From: Holophagaceae bacterium
GTDB taxonomy: Bacteria > Acidobacteriota > Holophagae > Holophagales > Holophagaceae
Direction of reading: 5' to 3'
Assembly (NCBI GenBank): GCA_023257195.1
Contig: JALRCU010000032.1
Span: 45,545-109,544, forward strand
Length of the DNA: 64,000 nucleotides
Shown: one piece after another, positions 35,381-46,600 of the stretch
Layout of the letters: each line of letters opens with the position of its first letter
Position numbering within the stretch: the first letter of the stretch is position 1
Notes under the pieces: generated by a model
The model's input: the letters and a program-made list of their open reading frames with translations, nothing else
Told to the model about the DNA's origin: nothing
Databases searched by the model: none
Translations under genes and position numbers: made by a program

Positions 35381-36649
35381 ATGAATGTACTCAGGCGATT
35401 TGCTTCGACCCTAACGCTCCTAGGACTGCTTATTTTGGTAGTAGTACCTACTCATCTGATACTTGAAAGAAATGAATATTACCGCCCTCAGGCTCGAGGG
35501 ATGGTGTTGGGATTATATGCGAATGATCCAAATTTTGATTATGGAGAACCGCTCAAGCGAATGGCTTCCTTAGGTGTTCGAGCGGTGAGTCTTCAATTCA
35601 TCTACTATATGAATGAATTTTCATCGGAGGAAATTACTCCGCACCCCATTAATTCACCTACGGATGAGAATTTACGGCGGACAATACGTCAAGCAAGATC
35701 CCTCGGAATGCGAGTGATGCTATTTCCTACTCTTAATCTTCTTAATGAAGCCAAAGACGATAAATATTGGCGAGGGAATATTGAGCCCAATGATTGGGAA
35801 CTTTGGTGGGCTAATTATGAAGCTTTCAATATACATTTTGCCCGCCTCGCCCAGGATGAAGCAGTGGAATGGTATTCAGTGGGAACCGAGATGGAGAGTT
35901 CTCAGCGCTTTAAGGACCGTTGGATTAATTTAATCCAGTCCGTGAAAGAAGTTTTCAAAGGAAAAATTATTTACAGCGTCAATTTTGATGCTCACGATTC
36001 TTTTGACTTCGGAGAAGCGCTGGATGTCATTGGAATGAATACTTATGATCCCATCACGAAAGAAAACGATTTTCCCTCTCGTGAAACTATTTATAAACAT
36101 TGGTGGTGGATCCTCTATAAAGCACGGGCCTTGGAAGTTCGTTTTAAAAAACCGGTCTTAATCACGGAGGTTGGTTATGCGTCGTCGGAATCATCTCACC
36201 GGGATCCTTGGGATTTTCGTAGCCCTTCCCCCCCTTACCCCGAACGCCAGGCGCTGTTAATGGAAGAAGCGCTTAGAGTCTTACGGCACTGGACGGAAGG
36301 AGAGGGTATTTTTTACTATCTATATGGTGAGGATCTAAAGGTAGGGGTTCGACCCGGTGGGCCCCTAGATCGAACCTTTAGTCCCTGGGGCAAGCCTACG
36401 GAGGCCCTTCTTAGGAATTTCTTTGCCATTCCAAGATGGAATTATGAGTTTTGGAGAGGTCCCTACCCCGTCCCTCCATCTGCTAAAGACTATGCCTTGA
36501 ACCAGATCCTTTTAGGTCATATCCGTAGATTTAAGACTGAGGAAATTAAGGTCCTCCCTCCCTGGGTCCTTACATGGGGCCAAAATCACCCTGAGGCATT
36601 CAAAGCCTTACAAGAACAGGTTCAGCAAGAGTCCATTCTAAAAAATTAA
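35381..36649 (+). CDS. Membrane-anchored TIM-barrel glycoside hydrolase-like protein (GH113-like)
   Basis: A protein of about 422 residues with one N-terminal membrane anchor (STLTLLGLLILVVVPTHLIL) and a TIM-barrel resembling GH113-type beta-mannanases. The two likely catalytic glutamates are in WYSVGTEMES (acid/base, near residue 170) and PVLITEVGYASSE (nucleophile, near residue 265). The strand motifs VRAVSLQFIYYMNEF and GMRVMLFPTLNL fit the fold. I used the ATG at 35381, which follows AGGT. The family assignment is by motif only; the natural glycan is unknown. It forms a pair with the upstream acyltransferase. Confidence 0.7.
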   Translation: MNVLRRFASTLTLLGLLILVVVPTHLILERNEYYRPQARGMVLGLYANDPNFDYGEPLKRMASLGVRAVSLQFIYYMNEFSSEEITPHPINSPTDENLRRTIRQARSLGMRVMLFPTLNLLNEAKDDKYWRGNIEPNDWELWWANYEAFNIHFARLAQDEAVEWYSVGTEMESSQRFKDRWINLIQSVKEVFKGKIIYSVNFDAHDSFDFGEALDVIGMNTYDPITKENDFPSRETIYKHWWWILYKARALEVRFKKPVLITEVGYASSESSHRDPWDFRSPSPPYPERQALLMEEALRVLRHWTEGEGIFYYLYGEDLKVGVRPGGPLDRTFSPWGKPTEALLRNFFAIPRWNYEFWRGPYPVPPSAKDYALNQILLGHIRRFKTEEIKVLPPWVLTWGQNHPEAFKALQEQVQQESILKN

Positions 36650-36683
36650 GGATAGCCGATCAGAATTATCTGACACTAGACCA

Positions 36684-37829
36684 ATGAGTAAACTTCGATT
36701 GATGACCCCGGGGCCAGCTGTTCTTCTCCCTGAATCGTTAGCCGCCGAAGGGGCTGCGAATTTTCATCATCGAGGATTGGAATTTAAAGCGTTGATGGGT
36801 CATTGTCAATCTCATCTTAGGACCTTCATGGGCTTAGGTGCCAACGATTGGCCCCTGATTTTGACTGCGAGCGGAACAGGAGCCATGGAGGCTGCTTTTC
36901 TCAATGCTGTCAGTCCAGGAAGTTCGATTGCCGTCTTCCATGCAGGTCGCTACGGAGAGCGATGGATGGATTTTGCTAGAGCTCATCAAATCCATACCTA
37001 TGAAATCACGGCACCCTATGGCCACACGTTTGATCTCGAAGAGGTAAAGCAACTACTTACACGTGCTGTTTCTCTTAAGGCGGTATTTTTTCAAGATAGC
37101 GAATCTTCCACGGGAACTCGCCATCGTACACAAGAATTGGTTGCGTTGATACAACGCCACCAACCCCAAGCGCTCATTGTGGTAGACGCTATGACAGGAT
37201 TGGGCGTGCACCCTCTCTCGATACAAAGCGGAATTGATGTATTAATTACAGGAAGTCAAAAGTCCATGGGGATTCATCCGGGTCTTAGCTTACTTGGCCT
37301 TTCTGAACGGTATCTAAATCAACTTCATGAGTTGCATCTGCCACGGGTTTATTTTGACTTACGAAAAGAGTTTGAGGCACAGCAAAAGCAAGTAACGGCT
37401 TGGACACCTGCCATTGGTTTAATGGGGGCTTTAGGAACCTCACTCGACCGTATCCATGGCCTGGGGGGAGCCCAAGTTCTTCAAGCCAATGCCAATCTCC
37501 TTGCCAATTCCCTCCGAGCAGCTCTGGATCACTGGGGAATACCTCTCTTTTCGAAGTACCCAGGTGATAGCGTCACAGCTTTTATGCTTCCGGAGGCAGG
37601 GGCCTTTATCCAACGCCTCAAGGAGGAGGAAAATCTTGTGGTGGCTTCGGGCCAAGGTGTGCTCGAAGGCCAAATTCTTCGCATTGGCCACTTAGGTTTT
37701 ATTTCAGCGAATGATATGGCTGCTACGATTACAGGAATCGAGAGAACCTTCTTAAAAATAGGGGCGTCTTACCCCCATGGAGCTCTAGCCAAGGCCCAAT
37801 CTTTTTTAGACCAGGCCCCTCGACTTTAA
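36684..37829 (+). CDS. Class V aminotransferase (alanine/serine-glyoxylate aminotransferase-like)
   Basis: A 381-residue PLP enzyme. The N-terminal LRLMTPGPAVLLPES is typical of the alanine-glyoxylate / serine-pyruvate aminotransferase branch. The PLP-binding segment is LITGSQKSMGIHPGLSLL, with Lys near residue 193, preceded by IVVDAMTGLGVHPL holding the Asp that pairs with the pyridine nitrogen. Exact substrates are uncertain (glyoxylate detoxification, serine metabolism or ureidoglycine are known in relatives). Its stop overlaps the stop of the leftward SulP gene in TTAA. Confidence 0.83.
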   Translation: MSKLRLMTPGPAVLLPESLAAEGAANFHHRGLEFKALMGHCQSHLRTFMGLGANDWPLILTASGTGAMEAAFLNAVSPGSSIAVFHAGRYGERWMDFARAHQIHTYEITAPYGHTFDLEEVKQLLTRAVSLKAVFFQDSESSTGTRHRTQELVALIQRHQPQALIVVDAMTGLGVHPLSIQSGIDVLITGSQKSMGIHPGLSLLGLSERYLNQLHELHLPRVYFDLRKEFEAQQKQVTAWTPAIGLMGALGTSLDRIHGLGGAQVLQANANLLANSLRAALDHWGIPLFSKYPGDSVTAFMLPEAGAFIQRLKEEENLVVASGQGVLEGQILRIGHLGFISANDMAATITGIERTFLKIGASYPHGALAKAQSFLDQAPRL

Positions 37830-39049
37830 GACGACGGTGTAAGTTTACCCTGAATCATAAATGCAAAAATAATGCCGATCAAAACCCCATAAAGCAGACC
37901 GAATGATAGAACTCCTAAAACTGTTAGGAGAAATGGAACAAAAGTTCTCCATCCCTCACGCCATAAATCTCGATAAACGGAAGGTAAGGTCAAGTTATAG
38001 CCGGTAAAAATTAATACGACCGCCAAAGTAAATAAAGGAATATAATTCAACACCCAAGGAAATATCAAAACTGCTAAGAGCAACAAGCATCCTTCGGTGT
38101 AAAAAGAAAGTCTTGTACGAGCTCCTGCATCTACATTGACAGAACTTCTCACAATGACCGCAGTGAGAGGAATGGCACCCAAAAGTCCGCAGAAAACATT
38201 CCCAATTCCTTGGGCAATTAATTCTCGATTCAAAGGGGTTTCGCGATTGAGTACATCACGTTTATCAATGGCTTTAACGCAGAGGAGTGCCTCTAAAGAA
38301 GCTAAGAGGCCTAGAGGGATTCCGACTTTCCAAATTTGAAGTTCCAACAGTCTTGACCAATGAGGGATCTTGAAATCAGAAAAGATATTGGAAGGTATTT
38401 GTATCCGAGTAACCGCCTCCGCAGAAATCCAAGAATATGTCGTCAGGATCGCGGCCAGTAAGGATCCAATAATGACGACCCAAAGAGAAAGGGGGATCTT
38501 CAACGGAGCCGACGATTTTCTTTTTAATAGAAGATAGAGTGTAAAACACCCAAGAGATAAGAGAGTGACAGGAATGGAAATACTGGATTGAGTTAAATCT
38601 TGAAGAGAAACAGAGGTCCCAAGGGCCACAGGAATCTGTTTACCTATTAAAATCAATCCCAAACCTGAGATCATACCCTTCATGACGCTTATGGGAACAT
38701 AGTGAATCCAAGGCCCAACCTTAAAGACGCCTAAACTAATTTGAATTAACCCAGCGGCGATGACCGCTAAAAGAAATGATTCAAAACTACCGAGCGTCAT
38801 GATGCCTGCAGCGGTCAGAGCAACTAAGCCTGCTTCGGGTCCCGAAATCGCTAGGGCTGACCGACTCAAGCTAGCGACCACTAACCCGCCGATAATGCCC
38901 GCCAAAAGACCCGCTTGTGCAGGGGCTCCCGAAGCCACGGCTAAGCCCAAGCAGAGCGGAATCGCAACGAGAAAAACGGATAGCCCTGAAAAGAGGTCGT
39001 GATCGCGCCAGGTTTGAAAGAGTGTTTTACCCGGGATAGAGAGTGACAT
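37826..39049 (-). CDS. SulP-family anion permease without a STAS domain
   Basis: A 407-residue transporter with about ten to twelve membrane helices of the SLC26/SulP fold. The first part, DLFSGLSVFLVAIPLCLGLAVASGAPAQAGLLAGIIGG, is diagnostic. The C-terminal STAS regulatory domain present in most SulP proteins is absent, as in a known short subgroup. Substrates in the family include sulfate, bicarbonate and dicarboxylates; none can be chosen here. It is tail-to-tail with the aminotransferase, with a 4-base overlap, and tRNA-Ser lies 16 bases upstream on the same strand. Confidence 0.88.
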   Translation of the reverse strand: MSLSIPGKTLFQTWRDHDLFSGLSVFLVAIPLCLGLAVASGAPAQAGLLAGIIGGLVVASLSRSALAISGPEAGLVALTAAGIMTLGSFESFLLAVIAAGLIQISLGVFKVGPWIHYVPISVMKGMISGLGLILIGKQIPVALGTSVSLQDLTQSSISIPVTLLSLGCFTLYLLLKRKSSAPLKIPLSLWVVIIGSLLAAILTTYSWISAEAVTRIQIPSNIFSDFKIPHWSRLLELQIWKVGIPLGLLASLEALLCVKAIDKRDVLNRETPLNRELIAQGIGNVFCGLLGAIPLTAVIVRSSVNVDAGARTRLSFYTEGCLLLLAVLIFPWVLNYIPLFTLAVVLIFTGYNLTLPSVYRDLWREGWRTFVPFLLTVLGVLSFGLLYGVLIGIIFAFMIQGKLTPSS

Positions 39050-39065
39050 CGATACCTCGATTCAT

Positions 39066-39154
39066 TGGCGGTGGGTGTGAGATTCGAACTCACGGACGGC
39101 ATAACCGTCGCCGGTTTTCAAGACCGGTGCCTTAGACCGCTCGACCAACCCACC
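39066..39154 (-). tRNA. tRNA-Ser (anticodon TGA)
   Basis: Minus-strand cloverleaf with the long variable arm of class II tRNAs. Acceptor GGTGGGT pairs with ACCCACC, the anticodon stem CCGGT/ACCGG encloses CTTGAAA (anticodon TGA), the variable arm is GACGG...CCGTC, and the T loop is TTCGAAT. Discriminator G and the encoded CCA are present. Confidence 0.95.
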
Positions 39155-39256
39155 TTGAATTAATTAGTTTATCGCCTGAATGGGATTTCCATGCAAGATC
39201 CGTGGGTTTTACCTTGTGGACTAGGCCAATCAAAGTTAATCTAACCATTCCCCTAT

Positions 39257-39349
39257 GGAGAGTTGCCGGAGTGGCCGAACGGGTTCGCCTGCTAAGCGAA
39301 TGTTCAGGGTAAACCTGGACCGGGGGTTCGAATCCCCCACTCTCCGCCA
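39257..39349 (+). tRNA. tRNA-Ser (anticodon GCT)
   Basis: Plus-strand class II tRNA. Acceptor GGAGAGT pairs with ACTCTCC, the anticodon stem TTCGC/GCGAA encloses CTGCTAA (anticodon GCT), and a long variable arm and the T arm GGGGGTTCGAATCCCCC follow. The CCA is encoded. It is divergent from the other serine tRNA about 100 bases away. The last 20 bases recur imperfectly at 41126-41145. Confidence 0.95.
39330..39349 (+). repeat. Left copy of an imperfect 20-bp direct repeat (tRNA-Ser 3' end)
   Basis: GAATCCCCCACTCTCCGCCA, the 3' end of tRNA-Ser(GCT). It matches 18 of 20 positions with 41126-41145. The repeats bracket only the photolyase-like and DUF2256 genes, the arrangement expected of an integration site next to a tRNA, but no integrase is present. 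Confidence 0.5.
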
Positions 39350-39396
39350 GTTACATTAGGCGCCTAATACGACTTTTTACTTATTATTAAACTCCT

Positions 39397-40944
39397 CTAT
39401 AGCCCTGAATTTACCCCACGATGGGCTTGGGCCTGAGAAACAATATTTGATTTATCTACTTCCGAGAGTCTTTGGAGGTTTTTCAGTTGCATTGCCATCC
39501 GAGGATTTGATTGAAGTTTTTTTTCATGACGAATCAAATAGTCCCAATAAAGAGTCGTAAAAGGACATGCCTTTTCGCCAGTGGATATCTCGGGATTATA
39601 GGGGCATTGACTGCAATAATTGCTCATTCGGTTAATGTATTTTCCACTAGCAATATAGGGCTTACTCGCCATGAGGCCCCCATCAGCAAATTGACTCATC
39701 CCTAGGGTGTTAGGAAGTTCAACCCACTCAACGGCATCGACATAGACACTGAGGTACCACTCATGAACGGATTGAGGTCTAACTCCATAGAGTAATGCAT
39801 AGAGTCCGGTAACCATTAAACGTTGAATGTGATGGGCGTAACCGAAACGAAGCGTCTGTTTTAGAGATTCGCGAAGACAAGCCATATCCGTGGTTCCGCT
39901 CCAGTAAAAAAGGGGGAGTTCCTCATTTGCCTGCATTTTATTCAGATGAAGATAGTCGGGCATATAGTGCCAATAAATTCCTCGAACGTATTCTCGCCAC
40001 CCTACAATTTGCCGGATGAACCCTTCGGCTGCCGCCAAGGGAACTGATCCTTGATGAAAGGCTTTTTCGGCGCATTGAATCACTTCACGGGGATTTAATA
40101 ACTTCAAATTTAGAGAGGATGAAATCAAGGAATGATAAAGCCAAGGCTCATCGGTCCACATGGCATCCTGGTATTGACCAAAGTGAGGAAGGCGGAATTG
40201 AATAAAATCTTCTAAAGCCTGTAATGCTTGTTTACGTGTCACAGGCCAATTGAAGGTGTCTAAAGAACCGGGATGATCCTTAAATCGATGACGGACAAGA
40301 TTAATTACGGACTGAGTTATATCATCCGCCTGATGAATACGGGGGGGAGGAATCGAGGGAGGGCCCGTTTTATCAAAACTTTTACGATTGTCTACATCAT
40401 AATTCCACTGACCGCCGATGGGGCGTGATCCGTCCATTAAAATATTGTTCTTCTGTCTTAATTCCCTATAAAAGTATTCTTGGCGTAGTTGTTTACGATT
40501 TTGTGCATGGTTGCGAAAATCTTCTTGAGAGCAATAGAAATGAGTATCAGGATGAATGACTAAGGGGACATGCTGCTCGAGAGCGACTTGCTTAATGATC
40601 TCTAACACCCTCCATTCACCCGGCCAAGTTAGGACTAGGCATTGAGGTTTTGTGGCGTTAATAGCTTTAACTAATTCTTCTTCAAAACATCCTGCGTTAT
40701 CTTCCTGATCAAGATAGCGGTAGAGGATTGGCCAATTTTGCTCTTGGATGGCCTTGGCAAAGTGGCGCATCGCCGCAAGAAATACCGTGATCCTTTGTTT
40801 GGAAGAAGGGACATGGATCGATTCTTTTTCAACTTCGGCCATCCAAATCATATCTCTTTCGCGATCAAACTCGCGAAGAGCGGGAGCATCAAAATTAAGT
40901 TGGTCTCCCAGAATGATTACGAGATTTCGAATTCCCTTAGCCAT
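39397..40944 (-). CDS. Fe-S bacterial cryptochrome/photolyase (deoxyribodipyrimidine photolyase-related protein)
   Basis: A protein of about 515 residues of the photolyase-related (FeS-BCP, PhrB/CryB) family, some members of which repair (6-4) photoproducts with light. The N-terminal antenna domain begins LVIILGDQLNFDAPAL. The FAD-binding helical domain has GWREYVRGIYW, YAHHIQRLMVTGLYALLYG and WVELPNTLGMSQFADGG. Four C-terminal cysteines (DMACLRES, NYCSQCPY and EKACPF) match the [4Fe-4S] ligands. I used the ATG at 40944; an upstream TTG is less likely. It is preceded by the small DUF2256 gene, its common companion in other genomes. Confidence 0.9.
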   Translation of the reverse strand: MAKGIRNLVIILGDQLNFDAPALREFDRERDMIWMAEVEKESIHVPSSKQRITVFLAAMRHFAKAIQEQNWPILYRYLDQEDNAGCFEEELVKAINATKPQCLVLTWPGEWRVLEIIKQVALEQHVPLVIHPDTHFYCSQEDFRNHAQNRKQLRQEYFYRELRQKNNILMDGSRPIGGQWNYDVDNRKSFDKTGPPSIPPPRIHQADDITQSVINLVRHRFKDHPGSLDTFNWPVTRKQALQALEDFIQFRLPHFGQYQDAMWTDEPWLYHSLISSSLNLKLLNPREVIQCAEKAFHQGSVPLAAAEGFIRQIVGWREYVRGIYWHYMPDYLHLNKMQANEELPLFYWSGTTDMACLRESLKQTLRFGYAHHIQRLMVTGLYALLYGVRPQSVHEWYLSVYVDAVEWVELPNTLGMSQFADGGLMASKPYIASGKYINRMSNYCSQCPYNPEISTGEKACPFTTLYWDYLIRHEKKLQSNPRMAMQLKNLQRLSEVDKSNIVSQAQAHRGVNSGL

Positions 40945-40968
40945 ATGAAGTTCTATACTTTGCAATCA

Positions 40969-41112
40969 TCATTTTTTCTTTTGGCATGCATCAGAGCAAT
41001 ATAATATTTGCTCCCAATTTTTGGCCCATGACTTTCTCCAAACCATTTCTCGATGACAGACCTTACATCGTTTTGAGGGCAAAAAACTTTTGTTTCCTTT
41101 GAAGGAATTCAT
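40969..41112 (-). CDS. DUF2256-type small zinc-binding protein, 47 residues
   Basis: A tiny gene that ends 24 bases before the photolyase-like start. Its protein begins MNSFKGNKSFLPSKRCKVC and ends WEQILYCSDACQKKK. Two cysteine pairs (CKVC and CSDAC) would bind one zinc, and VWRKSWAKNWEQ matches the conserved aromatic/basic block of DUF2256. That family is typically found next to cryptochrome/photolyase-like genes, which supports the call. Its biochemical role is unknown; it may help assemble or stabilise the photolyase. The ribosome site AAGG... before the ATG is not clear. Confidence 0.8.
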   Translation of the reverse strand: MNSFKGNKSFLPSKRCKVCHREMVWRKSWAKNWEQILYCSDACQKKK

Positions 41113-41125
41113 GACAGGAAGTTTA

Positions 41126-41145
41126 GAACCCCTCACTCTCCGCCA
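41126..41145 (+). repeat. Right copy of the imperfect 20-bp repeat of the tRNA-Ser 3' end
   Basis: GAACCCCTCACTCTCCGCCA, including the exact CACTCTCCGCCA of tRNA-Ser(GCT). It overlaps the hairpin at 41127-41158, so it may be a decayed attachment site reused as part of a terminator, or a coincidence. Confidence 0.5.
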
Positions 41146-41158
41146 AGAATGAGGGGTT
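41127..41158 (-). terminator. Terminator-like hairpin downstream of katG
   Basis: Nine-base perfect inverted repeat AACCCCTCA / TGAGGGGTT with a 14-base loop, placed just after the katG stop on the minus strand. The T-tract after it is weak (TTCTAAACTT), so termination is plausible but not certain. Confidence 0.5.
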
Positions 41159-41171
41159 GTCGGTTCAAGGA

Positions 41172-43415
<2,244 letters not shown>

Positions 43416-43468
43416 TTATATTATTGCATATTACAAAGGGAAGATTTAGCAGAGGGGGGCCTAAAAAC

Positions 43469-43497
43469 TTGAACATCGTAGAGACTTTGTTTAAATA
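43469..43497 (+). promoter_or_regulatory. Possible promoter for dnaE
   Basis: TTGAAC at 43469-43474 is followed after 17 bases by TAAATA at 43492-43497. The -10 match is weak. It lies in the 239-base gap between divergent katG and dnaE, in which I see no further gene. Confidence 0.3.
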
Positions 43498-43612
43498 GAA
43501 ATACATGTGAAGTGCTCATTTTTATGGGCATCTTAATACCCATGAGAATTAAAGCCAAGGATATGAAGAGACCTTTCAGAAACCTACCTCCAAAGTAGGA
43601 GAAAATGAACCC

Positions 43613-46600
43613 ATGTCCTTCGTACATCTCCATCTTCACACGGAACACAGTTTGCTGGACGGACTTACCCGCATTCCTGATCTCGTCAAAAAAACCCAAG
43701 AATCGGGAATGCCTGCTGTTGCCGTTACTGATCATGGAAATATGTTTGGCATGATGAAACTTTTTGATGCCTGCGAAAAGACATCGGATAAAGAAGGCAA
43801 CTGGGCGGTTAAGCCCATCTTGGGCAGCGAGGTCTACGTTGCACCGCGTTCACGATTTGATAAAAAACTCGATGCAAAAAATATTGGTACCGCTGAAGAA
43901 GGACTTGAGGACTGTGTTGACCCTAGCGGCAGTCGAGATGCGGGCTACCACCTTGTTTTACTTGCCAAAAACTCCGTCGGCTTTGCCAATCTATCCAAAC
44001 TTGTGAGTCGTGGGTTCACCGAAGGGTTCTATTACAAGCCTCGTGTTGATAAAGAGATCCTCAAAGAGCACTCCGAAGGTTTGATTGCTATGTCAGCTTG
44101 TTTAGGGGGTGAGGTTCAGGCCCGTATCTTACAAAATAGACTTGAACAAGCCCAAAAAGTAGCTGACGAGTATCGAGGTATTTTTGGAGAAGATTTTTAT
44201 CTAGAAATTCAAAACCAAGGTCTATCCTTTCAAAAAGAACAAGAATGTATTCCTTACCAAATTGAACTAGCTAAAAAGTTGGGAATCAAAATGGTGGCAA
44301 CCAATGATTCGCATTATCTAAATCATGAGGACGCAGACCTTCATGACACTGTCTTGTGTATCGGAACACGAGCACTCAAATCTCAAGAGCGTCGAATGCG
44401 ATTTATTAATGATCAGTTCTATGTCAAAACACCGGCCGAGATGGCTAGGATGTTTCCTGACCATCCTGAATTCCTAGAACAAACCCTCGAGATTGCCAAT
44501 AAGATCGATTTATTTCCTATTAAGCGTAAAGCGGCTACACCGACCTTTCCTGTACCGGTAGGCATGACCCTCGAGAGTTACTTCGTGTCCGTAGTAAAGG
44601 AATGGTTTGAGCGGCGTGTGACAGAATGTCGCCCTCGATGGGAAAGTAAAAAATTAAAGTACCCAGAATCTGATTATCGAAAGCGTCTTCATCATGAGAT
44701 TGACACCATCCTTAAGGTAGGATTCCCAGGCTACTTTCTGATGGTGTGGGATTTTATTTGTAAGGCGAGGGAGATGGGCGTCCCCGTGGGTCCGGGTCGT
44801 GGATCGGCTGCGGGAAGCATCGTGGCTTGGGCTCTTTGCATTACCGACATTGACCCTATGGAATACAATCTCCTCTTTGAGCGTTTCCTCAATTCTGAGC
44901 GCGTATCCATGCCTGATATGGATATTGACTTTTGCCGTGATGGTCGCAGTAAGGTCATTGACTATGTCACCGATAAGTACGGAAAAGATCGGGTGTCTAA
45001 CATCATCACGATCAATCAACTTAAAACAAAAGCTGTAATAAAAGATGTATCCCGTGTCTATGACAAGGACTTCAATTGGGCTAATAATCTTACAAAATTG
45101 ATTCCCCAAGAACCGGGTAAGCCCATTACAGTCGGAGAAGCGCTGGAGCGCTCTGAGAAACTTCGAGAACTTTACGATCAGGATCCAGATGTTAAAAAAA
45201 TTCTAGATATTTCAGCTAAGTTAGAAGGGCTTGCGCGAAATTCGGGGGTTCACGCTGCCGGAGTTATTATTGCTCCTGACGAACTGACTAAATTTGCACC
45301 GTTGAGCGTTGATAAAGATAAAAAAGTCATGGTGCAATATACCAAAGACGAAGCTGAAATGGCTGGGCTTCTCAAAATGGACTTCTTGGGACTTGAAACT
45401 CTTACCCAAATTACTAAAATCCAAAACTATATTGCCCGTCGTCATGGACAACCCGTGAGCGAGACGGTTCTGCATAATTTTGAAGACCCAAAAACATTTA
45501 AGCTATTCTCTGAGGCCAATACGGATGGTATTTTTCAGTTCGAATCGAGCGGAATGAAATCACTCCTAAGACAACTACAACCCACGCGGTTCGATGACCT
45601 AATTGCCTTGAACGCTCTCTTTCGACCCGGTCCCCTGGAAGGAGGTGTTGTTGATAGCTTTATTAAACGTCGCCATGGTCAAGAACCCATTGAATATTTG
45701 ATTCCTGAACTCGAGGGGATCTTAGGAAATACCTACGGTGTCATCGTCTACCAAGAACAAGTCATGCAGATTGCCAATCTTATTGGCGGATTCTCCATGG
45801 GCGAAGCCGATGTGCTTCGTAAAGCGATGGGTAAGAAAGATAAATCCATCATGCGTAAGTCTAGACTCGATTTTCTCAAGCGATCCGTAGAGAAGGGGTT
45901 CAATCGAGACAAGATGGGTGAATTATTTGACCTGATGGAGCATTTTGGGGCGTATGGTTTCAATAAAAGTCATTCAGCAGCCTATGCGATGTTGGCTTAT
46001 CAGACAGCCTATCTTAAAGCCCACTATCCGACTGAATTCATGTCGGGTCTTCTTAGCACCAAAGCTGAACGAACCGATGACATTGTCAAATACATTCAGG
46101 ACTGTCGCAGTCGAGGTATTGATATTTTAGGACCCGACATTAATGACTCTGAAAAAGATTTTTCCATCACGACTTCTGGACAAATCCGTTTTGGACTTGC
46201 CGCCATAAAAGGGCTCGGTGAGGCGGCGCTGAAAGCAATCTTAGATGCTCGACAACGCGAAAAGCGCTTTAAAGATTTCTCGCATGCCATTCAATCCACA
46301 GACTTAGGCAAAGCCAATAAGAAAGTGTGGGAGTCTCTTATTAAAGCGGGTTGTTTTGAATCCCTAGAACCTCATCGTGCTGCACTTCTTTCGAGTCTTC
46401 CAGCGGTTTTAGACTCAGCTTCACGTGCTTCCAAAAGCCTCCAAGGAATGGCGAGTCTCTTTGATGACGTCGAATTAGCCACCATGAGCGAGGGTTTCAG
46501 ACTTCAGAATGATATCCCTATGTGGACACGCCGAGAACGGCTAAAGTACGAGCGTGAATCGCTTGGTCTCTATGTTTCAGGTCACCCCTTAGAGGAATAT

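Noticed and set aside
43421..43735. 104-codon frame on the minus strand between katG and dnaE
   Set aside because: It overlaps the dnaE start and has no recognisable protein features; it looks like chance.
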